Assembly (NCBI GenBank): GCA_024220505.1
Contig: JAKZZE010000016.1
Location: forward strand, 434,001 to 498,000
DNA length: 64,000 nt
Reading direction: 5' to 3'
DNA from: Rhizopus arrhizus
Taxonomy: Eukaryota > Mucoromycota > Mucoromycetes > Mucorales > Rhizopodaceae
Positions 49,978 through 62,432 of the stretch are shown piece after piece. The notes below the pieces were generated by a model that was given only the letters and a program-made list of their open reading frames with translations, ran no database searches and was not told the DNA's origin. Numbering within the stretch: the stretch's first letter is position 1; every line of letters starts with the position of its first letter. The position numbers and the translations under genes are program-made.

Positions 49978-52313
49978 ATGGGAGGAGGATCTATTTTTAA
50001 TAAAGTTGACTTATTCAATCTACCTCAAGAACAAAAAGAGAATAACAGCCATTCACTTTATCCAACTTATAACCCTGAAGATTTCCGTATCAATCCAATC
50101 CCTTTAACTAGGCCACAATTACCACCAATACCTGAAGCTTATCAACAATCAAGAAAAGAGGAAGAGGATATAGTTCGTTTGATTTATACAAAATCAGGAT
50201 TCTATTCAAAAGGAGTTCACGGATTTTTTACCATCTTTTCTAAATCAATGGTAATAAGGAAACATGGAATGATAATAAGAAACTAATAAGATAAATAGGA
50301 AGATGGAAACATATCTTTAGCTTGGATACCTGAACACCTTATTGATCTTAATGACATCGATCGATTTATTCAATTTGATGGTGAATTACCTTTTGACTGT
50401 GAATGTCCTGATATTCACTTGAAGACTGCTGAAAAAATAAGCCTAAAAGATGTTTATTCAATGTCTCTTATGCCTCCTTTTTCTCAAAGACAAGGATCGA
50501 TTGTGATTATACTAAAATCAGGAAATAACTTGGAACCTATGAACTATAAATCGGAGGATCGCTGGCCGGGATATAATATTGCTGATATATTAAGTGTATT
50601 TACTTCATTCAAAAGGTAATATCAACATCTAAAGCATAACTTGACATTCATCAAAAGATTGTATGATAGTATCGGTAATTTTCTTTATTTGGTTGGCTCA
50701 GAGGAGGAGGAGGATGTGATAGAACGAACGGATAGAATGGAATCAACAAGTCATACTCTGGAACAAGATTCCGTAGCAGCGCCTGCTATCCAATTATTGA
50801 CGTCAGCTTATCCAGAGCAACCTCTAAGGGAAACAGCCGTTCCCGAACTACCACCTAGACAAAGAAGACATAGAAGAATAAGAACAACTCAATCAACGGC
50901 CTTCTCGACTGATCCATTAGTAGATTCTATAAAAGACGTTCAGTGGACTCTTCTCGAAAGACTATCCAAGATCACTCACTATTCACGACAAACGGCCACT
51001 CAGATCCTTGAGCATCCAATCACAAGGCCCGTCTTGCCTCTCTTACCATCTCAGCTACACCATTTTTTAAACTCAAATGAAGAGCATCAGCAACAAAAAG
51101 ACACGTGGCGTTTCTTGAATGAAGATCAAAGCAAGCTTTTGGCAGACGCACCAGAACTTCAAGGACCTGCTCCGATACACAACCGAGGCCGACCACCTAT
51201 CTCTGCTCAGGAGTGGGCGCTCTTATTTGACAGTGAAGGAAGGTTATTGGTGACTGAATGGGTCGTGAAGAAGATGATTTTTTCAAGAGGGTTATCTGGC
51301 GAGATACGTCCGGAGGTATGGGGATTCTTATTGGACATCTTTCCCTGGCAATCCACAGTGGATGAAAGAGAAGCGATACGACAAAGTCAAAATGAAGCTT
51401 ATTATCGAATCAAGGGGATCTGGTTTAATGATCCAAAAGTTCAAGAGACAAGTGAGTTTCAAGATGAAAGACATCGTATCGAAAAGGATGTTCAACGAAC
51501 AGATCGAACCCATGAAGCCTTTGTAGAGGAGAACAACAATCCTACGATGGAAACCATGAAGGACATTTTGCTGTCTTATAATTTTTACAATACCAACTTG
51601 GGATACGTACAAGGCATGTCTGACCTATTGGCTCCTCTCTTGGTTGTGATGAAGGATGAAGGGATGGCATTCTGGGCATTTGCACACTTTATGGACAGAG
51701 TACAAACCAACTTTTATATGGATCAATCGGGTATGCACGCACAACTAAAGACACTCAACTGTTTGATTGAATTCATGGACCCCGTGTTATACAAGCGATT
51801 CCAAGATATCGAAATCACCAACTTATTCTTTTGCTTTCGATGGCTGCTTGTTTGGTTTAAACGTGAATTTGAATGGGATGATGTACTGCAGCTTTGGGAA
51901 GTGTTGTGGACTGATTGGTTGACTGATAAAATGGTTCTATTTATTGCATTGGCGGTGATTGATGCACACAGAGACAAGATTATGAATGAATTAAATCAAT
52001 TTGATGAAACTTTAAGAGTAAAATCGAATGATGCTATTTATATGTATCCTAATCTCTTTTGTATTATTAGTACATTAATGACTTGAGCGGTCACATTGAT
52101 CTAAAAAGTACGCTAGAAAGAGCTGAAGTACTCTATTATCAATTCGAAAACAAGTCTCGAGCCATGCAACATAAATCCAACCAACTAAAAACCAGACTTG
52201 AAGAGAGAAGCGTTTGGAATAGCCCAGAAAGACAAAGGCTACTAACAGACATTGAAAAATTACAGATACCAAATCAATTAATAAAAGTGCTACCTAAAAA
52301 CTGCATCTTGTAG
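49978..52313 (+). CDS. GYP7: Gyp7/TBC1D15-type Rab GTPase-activating protein
   Basis: TBC-domain GAP for Ypt7/Rab7, controlling vacuole or late endosome traffic. Exons 49978-50250, 50299-50615, 50658-52017 and 52071-52313 give 730 aa. The N-terminal about 230 residues match the Gyp7/TBC1D15 N-domain (EDGNISLAWIPEHLI, SIVIILKSG). The TBC domain starts near residue 415 with GLSGEIRPEVWGFLLDIFPW. The arginine finger is in IEKDVQRTDRTH and the glutamine finger in LGYVQGMSDLLAPL. FWAFAHFMDRVQTNFYMDQ and FEWDDVLQLWEVLWTD follow. The intron 50616-50657 is just 42 nt. The last exon is a helical tail after the TBC domain. Confidence 0.92.
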
Positions 52314-53516
52314 TTACAAATAACTTTATGGCTTCTATTTGTTGTGATGTTTAGTTACTTCTAAAGTGTTTTGTGAAACTATCTTTGAACTTTGTCAAAG
52401 ATACAAACTTAGAACCCCCCCCCCCTTCTCATTCTTGTAAAATAGAACCAGCATTTTTCTATGACTTGATTGTGTCTTTTGTAAGTATTTTGGGTATTCA
52501 ATTGAAAGATATTACAGATAGTGAACTCTTTTTCCGACTTGTCTATCAATTGTAGTTTTCTTTTTTCTTGTTACATTTTTTGCCCTCAATTGATAAAATA
52601 TTGGCAACCTCTGCATTGCTCTCTGTCTTTCTTGATCACTGTGGAAACAGAATGCAGCAGATTTTTATTGTATTGAATAAAGCTAGTAAATGGTGAAGTA
52701 TATGGCGAACGTATCCATCAGTCTTTTATTCGTTCACCGTTTTAACTGACGGCCTATTTGTTTCAATATTTTCAATTTTTCCACATAAGCAGCTCCTTCT
52801 CTTCTAATGACAGTGTCATGGTTGCTGTGAAAATATGCTTTCTTCCTGGATCAACTGTGCATGGCAAAAAGTATTTATCTACAGCCTGAGTACAAGCTCT
52901 TTCAGATGAAAAGCATCGTTGTTCTTAGCTATCCTTCATCCGTCTTTCGTACGACCCATGTGAAGCTCAAGACCAAGATTAGTACAAACACGGTTCTTTT
53001 CAAAATTTAGATTGCAACCTAAAGTTTTTCTCCTTCTTTTTTCTCTTTTCACTAAATAATAAATAGTTGTTATCAACTTTCTGTTTATTTCACACCCAGT
53101 TTGATCAAGCTAAATCCTTTGTATCCCTCATTCTCTGTATTTCATCAGTTCAAAGACATGACTCCTTCAACCGTCTTTTGATCCACTGTCTCAGCCAGCC
53201 CTAAACAGCAGATAAAACACCACCGCATAGGAAACTTGATCTTTTTTCACTGTTTGTGCTGCTCTGAATTGATGGAGACTACCTTGGATGTTTAAAGAAT
53301 CGCCCTTTTGACCCACTGGAGGGAGTAGTGAGAGCTACGATGCTACCAGAGCGAATCAATCATGGATCACTACGTTATCAAGAAGGGCAATTCAACATAT
53401 TTATGGTTATTGCTTTAATTTATTTCTTTAATTTGCAACAGCCGGCACGAGAATAAAACCCTCATACAAAAAAACTCAGAAAAGCTGTACTTTTCTTTTT
53501 TTTTTTTTTTAATAGA
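52314..53516. other. Intergenic 1.2 kb
   Basis: Contains a C11 run (52417-52427) and a moderately GC-richer block at 53100-53400 with no clear reading frame; possibly an untranslated or non-coding transcript. I see no RNA gene signature. Confidence 0.4.
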
Positions 53517-55288
53517 ATGACTGATTTTGATAATGAAGCAGTTCACTGGACAGTGGAAGAGAATGATTATTATGATGACCAAGTAGTGTGCATAAAGCAG
53601 TATATACAAGTTTCATTATTAAACAGTATGAATAGAATGGAGCATCCTCAAGTCAATTTGATCCTTTTCAGAATATGGATAAAGTAGCTCATCCTGAACC
53701 TGAAGAACCAGTATTTAAAGCTGAACCAATGACCATTCGAGTAGATGATCCACAAAAGAGTTCAAGTGGATCCTTTATTACTTATAGACTTTTTACGATG
53801 GTATGAAGCATACCGCAGTTTATCTTTATTTTACTGATTATGTAGACTGCCTTGGAGAATTATTCAACCAATAATAGACCGGTGAGAAGAAGATTTAGTG
53901 ATTTTGTTTGGCTTCATAATGCTTTGTCTATCGAGTTTCCTGCATGTGTTATACCTCCACTACCAGAAAAGCATCGTCTAAGTAAATGATTTTATATTTT
54001 AATCATAAAGTGACTCATAAGTATGCTTATAGAATTCATTAAAGGAAATCGATTCGATCCACTATTTATAGAGCAAAGAAGATTAGGGTAAAAAAAAAAG
54101 CAGAGTGGGAATTAAAAAAAAAAAGTTGACTCATGACATCGATAGCCTCCAGTGGTTTATGGACAGAATAGCAAGACATCCCTATTTACAAGCATCACAA
54201 TACACTCGATTATTTTTAGAATCAACAGATTTTGTATGCAAAAAAAAAAAAAAAAAAAAGAAAAAAAAGAAAAAGAATAAAACCAGAACAGGATATTCAT
54301 TTATTCTTTTTAGGCAACAGACAAGAGCATCCAAACAAAGTCATCATCCACCACACTGTTTTCCAGTCTATTCAAAACATCTACAGTTCACGTCAAAAAG
54401 CCTGATGAAAAGTTTGAAGAAATGAAGGAATCGATCGAAAAGTTTCAAGACAATCTACATGTTATCGAAAGACTTTATTCAAAGATAGGGAAACGACAGC
54501 AAGAGTTGGAAACAAATTACAGTCAATTTGCAATCAGCATTCGAGGGCTGTCTGGGTTAGAAACCAATGTAGATCAACAGTTGAGACAGTTTGCGGAATC
54601 TGTAGAAAATTATGCAAATGCGTTTAAAGAAAGAGTAAGGAATGGTGGACAGTACTTTTTTAATGACTCACTGTTGATGATAGAGAAGACAAGAAGAATT
54701 ATTATTTTTAAATGATTTACATGAATTATTAAATTATTGTAATGCAGTCAAAGTAAGTTTTTTTTAACAAAAAAAAGGGTATTAAGGAGTGAATAGGAAC
54801 AACTGATAGAAAGAGACAAGAAGCAGATCACGTTTGAAGACATGTCGACCGATTTGCAAAGTATTGTGTTGGAAAGAGAGAGAGCACTTTATCCAGGCAA
54901 GAATTTGGGAAGTACGTCTGGTATGAATATCACTGAATTCATGACGGATAAAATGACAGATATGGGAAAAGCAAGAAGTGAAAAAGTGATTCGATTAGAG
55001 TTCAAAATAAAGCAGGTAATCCTGAATTACTTTCATCACCACAGCATGCATTTAATCTTTTTTTTATTTTAGTTGGGATTATGTGTAGCGAAAGCAAATG
55101 ATGAGAATAATAATTATTCAACACAGATGATGAAGGAATTTGATTTATTTAAACAAGCCAAAGAGATTGAATTGAAGCAAAGTTTATCTGCTTATGCTGA
55201 CTCACATATTGAATTCTATAAAAAGAGTATATCGATTTGGGAGAATATATTACCTGTATTGAATGGGATTCAATTGCATGATATTTAA
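53517..55288 (+). CDS. SNX4: Sorting nexin Snx4/Atg24 (PX-BAR)
   Basis: PI3P-binding protein for endosome-to-Golgi retrieval and selective autophagy. Nine exons, 53517-53582, 53672-53800, 53846-53981, 54033-54087, 54146-54233, 54314-54634, 54684-54752, 54797-55015 and 55073-55288, give 432 aa. The PX domain (about residues 38-155) shows ITYRLFTM, RPVRRRFSDFVWLHNAL, PACVIPPLPEKHR, FIKGNRFDPLFIEQRRLGL and LFLESTDF; RRFSDF carries the lipid-binding Arg. The BAR region is the helical remainder (KFEEMKESIEKFQDNLHVIE, YANAFKER, LGLCVAKAN). The first intron is the least certain. A long A-rich tract (54241-54280) lies in intron 5. ATG22 starts 62 bp downstream. Confidence 0.9.
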
Positions 55289-55350
55289 ATCATAACCATC
55301 CTCCCCTTTCCCCTTCTTTTCTTTCTTTTTTTTTATTATTCTTATTCTAA

Positions 55351-57065
55351 ATGTCAACAGAAAGTGTAAATAATACAATCAATAAAAAGATGAATGTAAA
55401 TACATCCGATGACGATGATTTTTCAAATGAAATAAAATGTAAACAACCATTGACGACAAGACGAGAGTTGTGGAGTTATTACCTTTATTATAATGGCGTA
55501 AGGAACTGGGATGAGCTCAGGAGGGTATTGACGACATTTTGAATAGAACAATGGATATACCATGTATAGCTTTATGCCCATCATCTTGCAATATTTGGCT
55601 TATCGAAATGGATTCAACCCTCAGACATCAGGTCCCTGTGATCTCAAGGAGGCCATCCAACCGTGTCATGTTCACTGGATGTCGACATCTATCCCGGTCT
55701 CTTCCATGCTACTCTATGTTCAAGCGATCGCGTTCTCTATTCAGCTAGTCTTGTTCACCTCCTTTGGTAGTCTGGCAGATTATGGCTACTGGAATCGATA
55801 TATTCTGATGGTGGCCACCGCTTTCAATATCCTCTTTCAAACGCTACCGATTGTTCTTGTGAACGATGATGGATCGCACTGGAAGATGATGATGGGATTC
55901 ATGATCTTGGGACTTATATCCTATGGTACATGTTTGGTGTTTTATGCGGCTGTATTTCCAATCCTAAGGTACTTTCTATTCATCACCGTCTTATCTGATG
56001 CCCCCACTTTCTTTAGTGATAATCTACCTGTCGTTCGAGAAAGAGGAGAAGAGGCAGAAAAGTGGAGGAACCATGTGTCGACCGTGTCAACCACACACTC
56101 CAACATCGGATTCTTGGTCACCTCGGGCGTCCTGTCGGCAGTGAGTTTTTTACCTTTGGGTGGGGATATTTTAGGAAATGCGCCTATTTATAATTTTATT
56201 GGCACTGTGGTCTGTGCAGGTTATCTGGCGATCACTGCCATCCCTTATTTTTTGATGATGCCTAAAGACAGAAGAGGACCTCCTTTACCTTTAGGTGCTA
56301 ATTATTTAACGATAGGTTGGAAATCTATTTTAGAAGCATTAAGGTAATTCAGTCACAGATGTATCCATCTTGTTAAAACAGGATGAATAGGGAAGCAAGA
56401 AAACTCAGATATTTATTCATGTACATGATTTCCTATTTCATGTTTTCAGATGGTGTTTCTACAATCGGTCAAATGGTAGGCATCATTCAAGGTCAATTGA
56501 CAAATTTCTCTGCTAAACAAAACGTATTCTTTGGATTGGTGAATGCGATCACTTCCATCCTTGGCTGTTTACTTTTCTTGTGGTTCACATCTTATTTTAA
56601 ACTCAAAACAAAGACAAGTCTATTGATCATCATGGCCTTGACAGGTCTTGTGGGTCTCTGGGGATGTTTTGGTATCTTTTTTGACCGTTTTGGACTGAAG
56701 GTAGACTATAAACAGCACAGGCCTGCTGACTGATCAAGTTCTAGACTATAGCTGAGATGTGGGTATTTAATGTTTGGGCTGGACTATTTATAGCACCCAT
56801 CTGGGCTTGGCAGCAAACAATGCTTGCAGAATTGATTCCAAAAGGTAAAGAAAATTTATTTTTTGGACTCTTTGGTGTTGTCAACAAGGCTTCTTCATGG
56901 ATTGGACCTGTCGTGATCGGGGCCATCACAGAGACTACGTTGAATATTTGGAAAGGATGGCCATTCGTTCTCGGTTTGTTTATTGTGGCTATTACGATCG
57001 TGTTGTGGATTGATGTGGAAGATGCAAAAAGAGAGGCTGAAGAATACATGAAATCATTTGAATAA
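55351..57065 (+). CDS. ATG22: Atg22-type vacuolar amino acid exporter
   Basis: MFS-like vacuolar membrane protein that releases amino acids after autophagic breakdown. Exons 55351-55497, 55547-56343, 56382-56700 and 56745-57065 give 527 aa. TTRRELWSYYLYYNG opens the first TM. YSFMPIILQYLAYRNGF, FTSFGSLADYGYWNRYILM and the hydrophilic loop VVRERGEEAEKWRN with VSTVSTTHSNIGFLVTSGVL are Atg22 family blocks. AKQNVFFGLVNAITSILG and LIPKGKENLFFGLFGVVNKA are the later conserved loops. About eleven to twelve TM segments. The last intron's acceptor at 56744 keeps frame; the nearer AG at 56751 does not. Confidence 0.9.
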
Positions 57066-57633
57066 TTATCGTACCTTTTCACAAGTGTATTTAGTAGATG
57101 AATTAAAGTTAAAAAGATGAGGTCACATCTATTCAGTGGGACATGATTTGTTTTCATTCAAGTTTTACTATAAATAGTATTTGTTTATATTCAAATCTCT
57201 CCTCATTCATTAGAGTGCTTATGAACCCAATAGAGAAAAAGGATACATCAAGTGAAAGAGTATCGACACAAGGGCATTCTTTACTCAGTTGCTTATTGAT
57301 GTTACACAAAATACCATTTTTAGATCAAATGATCATAAAACAAAAAGACATGAATCAATGCCAATAGAATTTAGAGGTGAATAAAATAGAAAAGGAGAAG
57401 AATAAAGATGGAGAAGAATAAGGTGGTTGGGAGATGTATTGAATGTAGAATTGCAATTTTATAATAGAATTTGAGATCTTCAATTAAACCCTGTATTACA
57501 GAATCCAAATTAATTGAATTCAGAAATTATAAAAATAACACAGAATTACATAATTAAATCTGAATTAGATTCATCAGCTGTGTTTCAAGATATCATGTGT
57601 ATTATGATGGATTAGCGTCATTTTTTAATTGGG

Positions 57634-57671
<38 letters not shown>

Positions 57672-58556
57672 CGTAGATCTTTTTTTAAAACAATTGTATA
57701 CAAAGCAAATAAATTTAAAAAAAGTGGAATTAAATTTAATAAAAATAGAATAAACTACAATCAATTGAGAAATAATTCCCTACTTTCTCTTTCTCCGAAA
57801 GTTCTATTCTGAGCTCATGCCAATCTTTTTTTATTTGCTATCAAAAAAAGTAAAGAGTGCAAATCCCTTTTTTGACACGAGATGTAATCAAAGTAAGATC
57901 AATTGTTAAAAGTTGTACAAAACAGCATGTTTTCTACTTTACAACTGCACAGACATGAAAGGTTTGTTTTCTATTCATTTCTTTCTATTTCACTTTCAAT
58001 GAATATAAAACTCAATTGCCTTCAAAACTCAATTGCCAATCATCGAACGCATGAATCCAAACTTCTGAGTTTTTATTAAAAACAGACTAAAAAATAAATG
58101 ATGAATCAAGATAAAAAAAGGGAAAAGAGAAGGGGACAATCATTGTTTGCTCGTGTGTGAAAAGGAAAAAGAGTAATTGTGATTTCGTTCACTGTTGCAC
58201 AGTCAATGTTGAAAATTCATTAATTGTGGCTCAAATAAATTCAATTTTAGAAATAACTTCGGTTAAAAGGGATCAACTCTATTATTTTTATTTATTTTTT
58301 TTTGCCAAGAAAGTAAGGGGAAGGAATAGGACTCTAATGGCTTTATAAATATGATGTGATATATAATAAGGCTTGTTTCAAATACCCTTTAAGGTATAGC
58401 TTTATTTCAAAAGGGATCGACACCACCGAGTCAATCCACGTGTAACGGCCCCAGCCTTTCTAAAACCTGTCACACGAAACTATTTAAGAAAGAGAGAGAA
58501 TAAGAGTGGAGAGATGAATAATTTTTTTTTATTTTTCTTTTTCTTTTTCTTATAAA
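57066..58556. other. Intergenic 1.5 kb with A37 tract
   Basis: AT-rich region. An A37 run sits at 57634-57670. A small direct duplication of AAAACTCAATTGCC occurs near 58008-58037. No gene is supported. The final about 60 bases are the T-rich leader of the SWIRM gene. Confidence 0.45.
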
Positions 58557-59233
58557 ATGAATAATACAATGATACCAATCTCTCCTCCTATTACACCTAA
58601 AACATATCATGAAAAATATGATGATGAAATTGATCCCATCTTGCTAGATCGACGTTTATCACGACATCATCATCGTACTAAATCAATTCCTTCAAGATCT
58701 CTTCCATCTTATACGCGTTATAGTTTTGTCATGAACACCTTCACTCCTCTCCTTCAACCCAACATCATTCAGAGGTTATCAGTCAAAAAGCAAAAGACAG
58801 ATACAATCTATGACACATTAGACTTGAATCAACCAGATCATCAGTGTATTCAACCAGAGTGGATGCCAAATATGGACGCATTCGAACGATACCCTCATGT
58901 TCGTGCTATCTGGAAAGGTAAGAAATAACAAAATTGAAAAGTTATTTGTTTCTTATATGTTTATTAGGTACACCATTGAATATTCAAAGTATGCCTTATT
59001 ATGAATTACTACATCCTGGCGAAGTCAACATTGCTTCCACATTACGTCTATCACCTGAACAATATTTAAAATGCAGACGTTCGCTTATCTTGGCTGCCGA
59101 ACAATTTGATAAATTGAATGTAAAGTTTCGAAAGTCGGATGCTCAGAAATGTGTACGAATTGATGTAAATAAGACAAGTGCCCTTTGGTGTGTGTTTAAT
59201 GCTTTAGGATGGTTTAAACCTAAACAAATCTAA
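58557..59233 (+). CDS. SWIRM-domain protein (Fun19/Laf1-like)
   Basis: Small chromatin-associated protein; the related fission yeast Laf1/Laf2 associate with a histone deacetylase complex. Exons 58557-58917 and 58968-59233 give 208 aa. The first about 120 residues are disordered and basic with an RRLSRHHHR patch. The SWIRM domain occupies the second exon: YYELLHPGEVNIASTLRLSP, QYLKCRRSLILAAEQFD, KSDAQKCVRIDVNKTSALW and VFNALGWF. The domain call is strong; the chromatin role is inferred from the family. Confidence 0.88.
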
Positions 59234-59703
59234 TCCTATGCTCTCTCTCTCTCTCTTTCTTTCTTTTTTCTGTATATGATGTATATCTATGTCTCTTTGT
59301 GTGTGTGTATGTAAATAAAATTGGAATATGATTATGCATATGTTGATAAAAACAATTTATTTAGTTTTCTATAATGAACTCTCTTTTTTTATTTATTCAA
59401 AAATGGTCCAACCAATACAAAGTATTTTGAAAATAAAGTTATCAACTGCTTGACAGTGCTTATTCTGTATGTATCACATGCACCTTACATCAACACCCAT
59501 CTAATAACATTCACTATTTCATTATCATCTTCATCCTCATCTTTTCCCTTTTGATCTTTTCACTGAATGAGTCATGAAATGATTAAAAGAGAGGGTATGT
59601 CTGAATATTGATTGTACAATCTACTGTCAATATCCAATGCTTTAGATTTAATTCATAAAGAACTTGACTGTTCCTTGAAAGGATGCATTAGGTAATAAAG
59701 CAT
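59234..59703. other. Intergenic between SWIRM gene and transposase relic
   Basis: CT-microsatellite (59241-59266) and GT repeat directly after the stop, then AT-rich DNA. I searched for a terminal repeat of the downstream transposase relic and saw none. Confidence 0.4.
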
Positions 59704-60720
59704 AAAGACAAAGTGGATCAATTGTCTAAATGAGAACCACAAAATGCACTTGATTTTTTTGATGAGAATCCCTCAGCTGTTATCCAGGATGCAATCGAAA
59801 ATTTAACCAAAAGCTTTGAAGGTTTGGAAATAAAAAAGAGTAGGGTTGCTGAATTCATAAAAGAAGATTGCAATCTCAGTATAAAAGTTGTCACCCGCCA
59901 TCTCAAGGAGAGAAATAGTCAAAAGACGCTTGAGGCTCGCGCAAACTGGATTGAAGAATGGCAAAACAAAGGTTTGCATTTCATAAAGAATTATGTTTTC
60001 CTTGATGAAGCAGGATTCGATGTCAATAGGCGTCGTTCAAGAGGTTGGGCACAGCGTGGTAAACCAGCAATTGAAGAAACAACTTTTGCGAGGGGGTGTA
60101 TCACATACAGTTATTGGTGCGGTTTCAGCATGTGGTGTTGTGAATGTAAGCATGAGAGAGCCGGGCAGTGTCAAGAAGAGTTGTTGGTGCTAAAAAGAGA
60201 AAGGCACTCGAGGATGTTGTTGTTGCTCTACCAAAAGGAACTACAGCTGGCCATTTTGTGCAATTCATCAGCGATACTTTAGACATGATGGATGAATTTC
60301 CCAACATGAAAGGATTTCATATGGTTATGGATAATGCTCCGATCCCACTCTCGTGATGTCGTTGACCCTATCATTTTAGAAAGAGGTTATATACCAGTAT
60401 ATCTCCCTCCATATTCACCTGAACTCAACCCTATTGAGATGTTTTGGAAAGTGCTGAAGGATCGAGTTAGAAGAGAGAAATTGAAAGATACAGAAACACT
60501 TTCTTCAAGAATAATTGAAGGCAGTGAAGATGTTCCTGTTGAACATATACAAAACTTCATTCAGCACTCGATCAATGTAATCCCTAAATGCTTGAATAAA
60601 GAACCTTTGTTATTGCTTTACTGTTTGGTTAAAATATTTCTAAAAAGTGGGCAATTTAGATTTAAACACGAGACCAAGTTCGTCTCCTTGTTTTATAAAA
60701 GAAAAAATGTCAAGGGATAA
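59704..60720 (+). pseudogene. Broken Tc1/IS630-type DDE transposase
   Basis: Remains of a cut-and-paste transposase. The reading frame has one in-frame stop near 59734 and at least three frame breaks (about 60095 in a G5 run, about 60165 and about 60345). Conserved pieces in order: VAEFIKEDCNLSIKVVTRHL (helix-turn-helix side), FLDEAGFD (first Asp at 60004), GWAQRGKPA, FHMVMDNAPI (second Asp at 60330) and YLPPYSPELNPIEMFWKVLK (Glu at 60436). This is the Tc1/mariner DDE_3 layout. No flanking inverted repeat or TA duplication was found, so the ends are only those of the coding relic. It cannot make an active enzyme. Confidence 0.9.
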
Positions 60721-61522
60721 AACACGCTCAAAATTAACGTTAAAAAACGATGACATTACTCGTTGTCGAGAGGATAAGTTTTATTTTTTATTGCCATTAG
60801 TATATAATAAAGTGTGCTTTTCTTAGTTCTCAAAATGTTTCATTTTGATACTAACAGGATTAACCACGAGAAGGTGAAAGCATGTCTAATCCCAAAAAAA
60901 AAGAATTCTTTTGGCTGTTCTCTCCGTTATTCCCCCAACTAACAGTCCCTGTCCCTTCTATGAGTTAAGGCAGTGCTAATTGTTCGTAAGCGTCAACAAA
61001 CTAGGGCAGATTAAAGACTTACACCAAAGGAAACTCGACCCCCCAGATCCTTGAAAGAAAACAAAAATAAATGCAGAAAAGAAAAAGACTTTGGTGAGAT
61101 ATTTTTACGGAATCTGAAATGGTGATGACGAAGCCGCGTTGTACAACTAATTCCAACATCAATTTAGGAAAAAGAAGACTCAGGTAGCAGAGTGTTACTG
61201 TATGTAGAACAAGCAGCAAAAACAGTGAAACTGTGCCGTTCGCAGACAGGTTATGGTACTTTATTATTCCTTAGTTTGATAGACTGCATAGACTTTCTGT
61301 CTGGGCTTATTACATTCATAGTTTTGATAACTATAATAAAAAACACGTTGTATAAAATTTTATACATTGGGACCCATAGATGTTAGCTAAGCCCAACAGT
61401 TTGTTTATTACATGAGAACCTGTTCTTGCTCCTTACAACTGTTTGTAACACTTCAAATATTATTTTAACGTAGTCATAGAGCAATATTGTAAAAACTTTA
61501 TCTTTTGTTTCTCCTTTTTACC
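60721..61522. other. Intergenic 0.8 kb
   Basis: AT-rich DNA without a supported gene. A short minus-strand frame (61019-61219) and a plus one (61192-61386) are hydrophobic and unrecognised. Confidence 0.4.
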
Positions 61523-62156
61523 ATGTCCAATATTTTAAGATTAAACGAAAGTATTTTGAAGAACATGTATAGAAAGTTGTACAATATCTTTAAAGATTAT
61601 CGTTTGTTGGATACGGTTTTGAGAGTAGCACATAGATATTATATTGAATCAAACTTTGTATTCAACAATGTTATTAATATTAAAGTCATGCCTGAGCCCA
61701 TCAATAACAATTATCTGTCATATTTTAAAAATTTACAAGAGATAGATGTCTCAATGATGAAGATAATTAATTTTGGTCACGCCAAAAATCTGTTAGGCTG
61801 TCTGTCAAATTCAGTGAAAAGAATTTATGTGAATGACAGCGATATGAAAGAATTATTGGACCTGGCCATTCACATAAATTCAAGATCTTGTATGGTGTAA
61901 GTTATTTCATAGCGGTTACAAATTAACGAAATTTCCTAAATAAAAGTTCTAAACTTTTGACCTGTACAGTTTGATTCTTGGACAAAAAGTGCAAAAGCGA
62001 CCTGCAGAAGAGCAACGTGCAAACCTACTAACAAAAAGGCTTCAATCACCATCTCCTGTGCGTGATATTTTTGACGAAGAGTACAGAACGCTCCTTCTGA
62101 ACAAAAACCGATTGAAATATGCCATGTTCGACTGTCATGTTTTGACATGTCAATAA
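61523..62156 (+). CDS. Uncharacterised protein,two exons
   Basis: I do not recognise this protein. Exons 61523-61896 and 61970-62156 join in frame (GT|GTAAGT to CTGTACAG) to give 186 aa. The first part (MSNILRLNESILKNMYRKLY) is helical and lysine/asparagine-rich, ending HINSRSCMV. The second exon is basic and polar (QKVQKRPAEEQRANLLTKRL, then SPSPVRDIFDEEYR). There are no TM segments, signal peptide or cysteine motifs. It may be the 5' part of a longer gene whose later exons lie beyond the LINE insertion at 62419, but I could not connect them in frame. Confidence 0.45.
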
Positions 62157-62418
62157 GATACAGTCTTATCATTCTGGACTAAATCTTTACAGATGAGTTT
62201 GAATAAGAATAGATCCTGATAATTAGTAACTGTCCTGAACACTATGTTTCAGTTTATATCTACAGTTTATTACTAACATCAGTTTATGAAATTTTTCTTA
62301 TGCATGTCAAATCATATCGGTCGTAACTATTTTTTGTCATCTAATCTCAGATCTTGCTCAACTAATATAAATAGCCTTGAAATCTTTCTTTAATAAAAGT
62401 ATTCGATTTTAGAACTAT
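62157..62418. other. Intergenic or intronic 262 bases
   Basis: AT-rich, with several AG acceptor-like sites, the last at 62411-62412 (GATTTTAG). That one could precede the coding stretch interrupted by the LINE. No other support. Confidence 0.3.
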
Positions 62419-62432
62419 TGTTCGGTCTCGTT
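62419..62432 (+). repeat. Target-site duplication, left copy
   Basis: TGTTCGGTCTCGTT, repeated exactly at 62960-62973. The final T bases merge into the poly(T) of the insertion. Confidence 0.8.

Noticed and set aside
58008..58037. Short duplicated AAAACTCAATTGCC as a possible repeat array or CRISPR unit
   Set aside because: Only two adjacent copies with no spacers; a simple local duplication.
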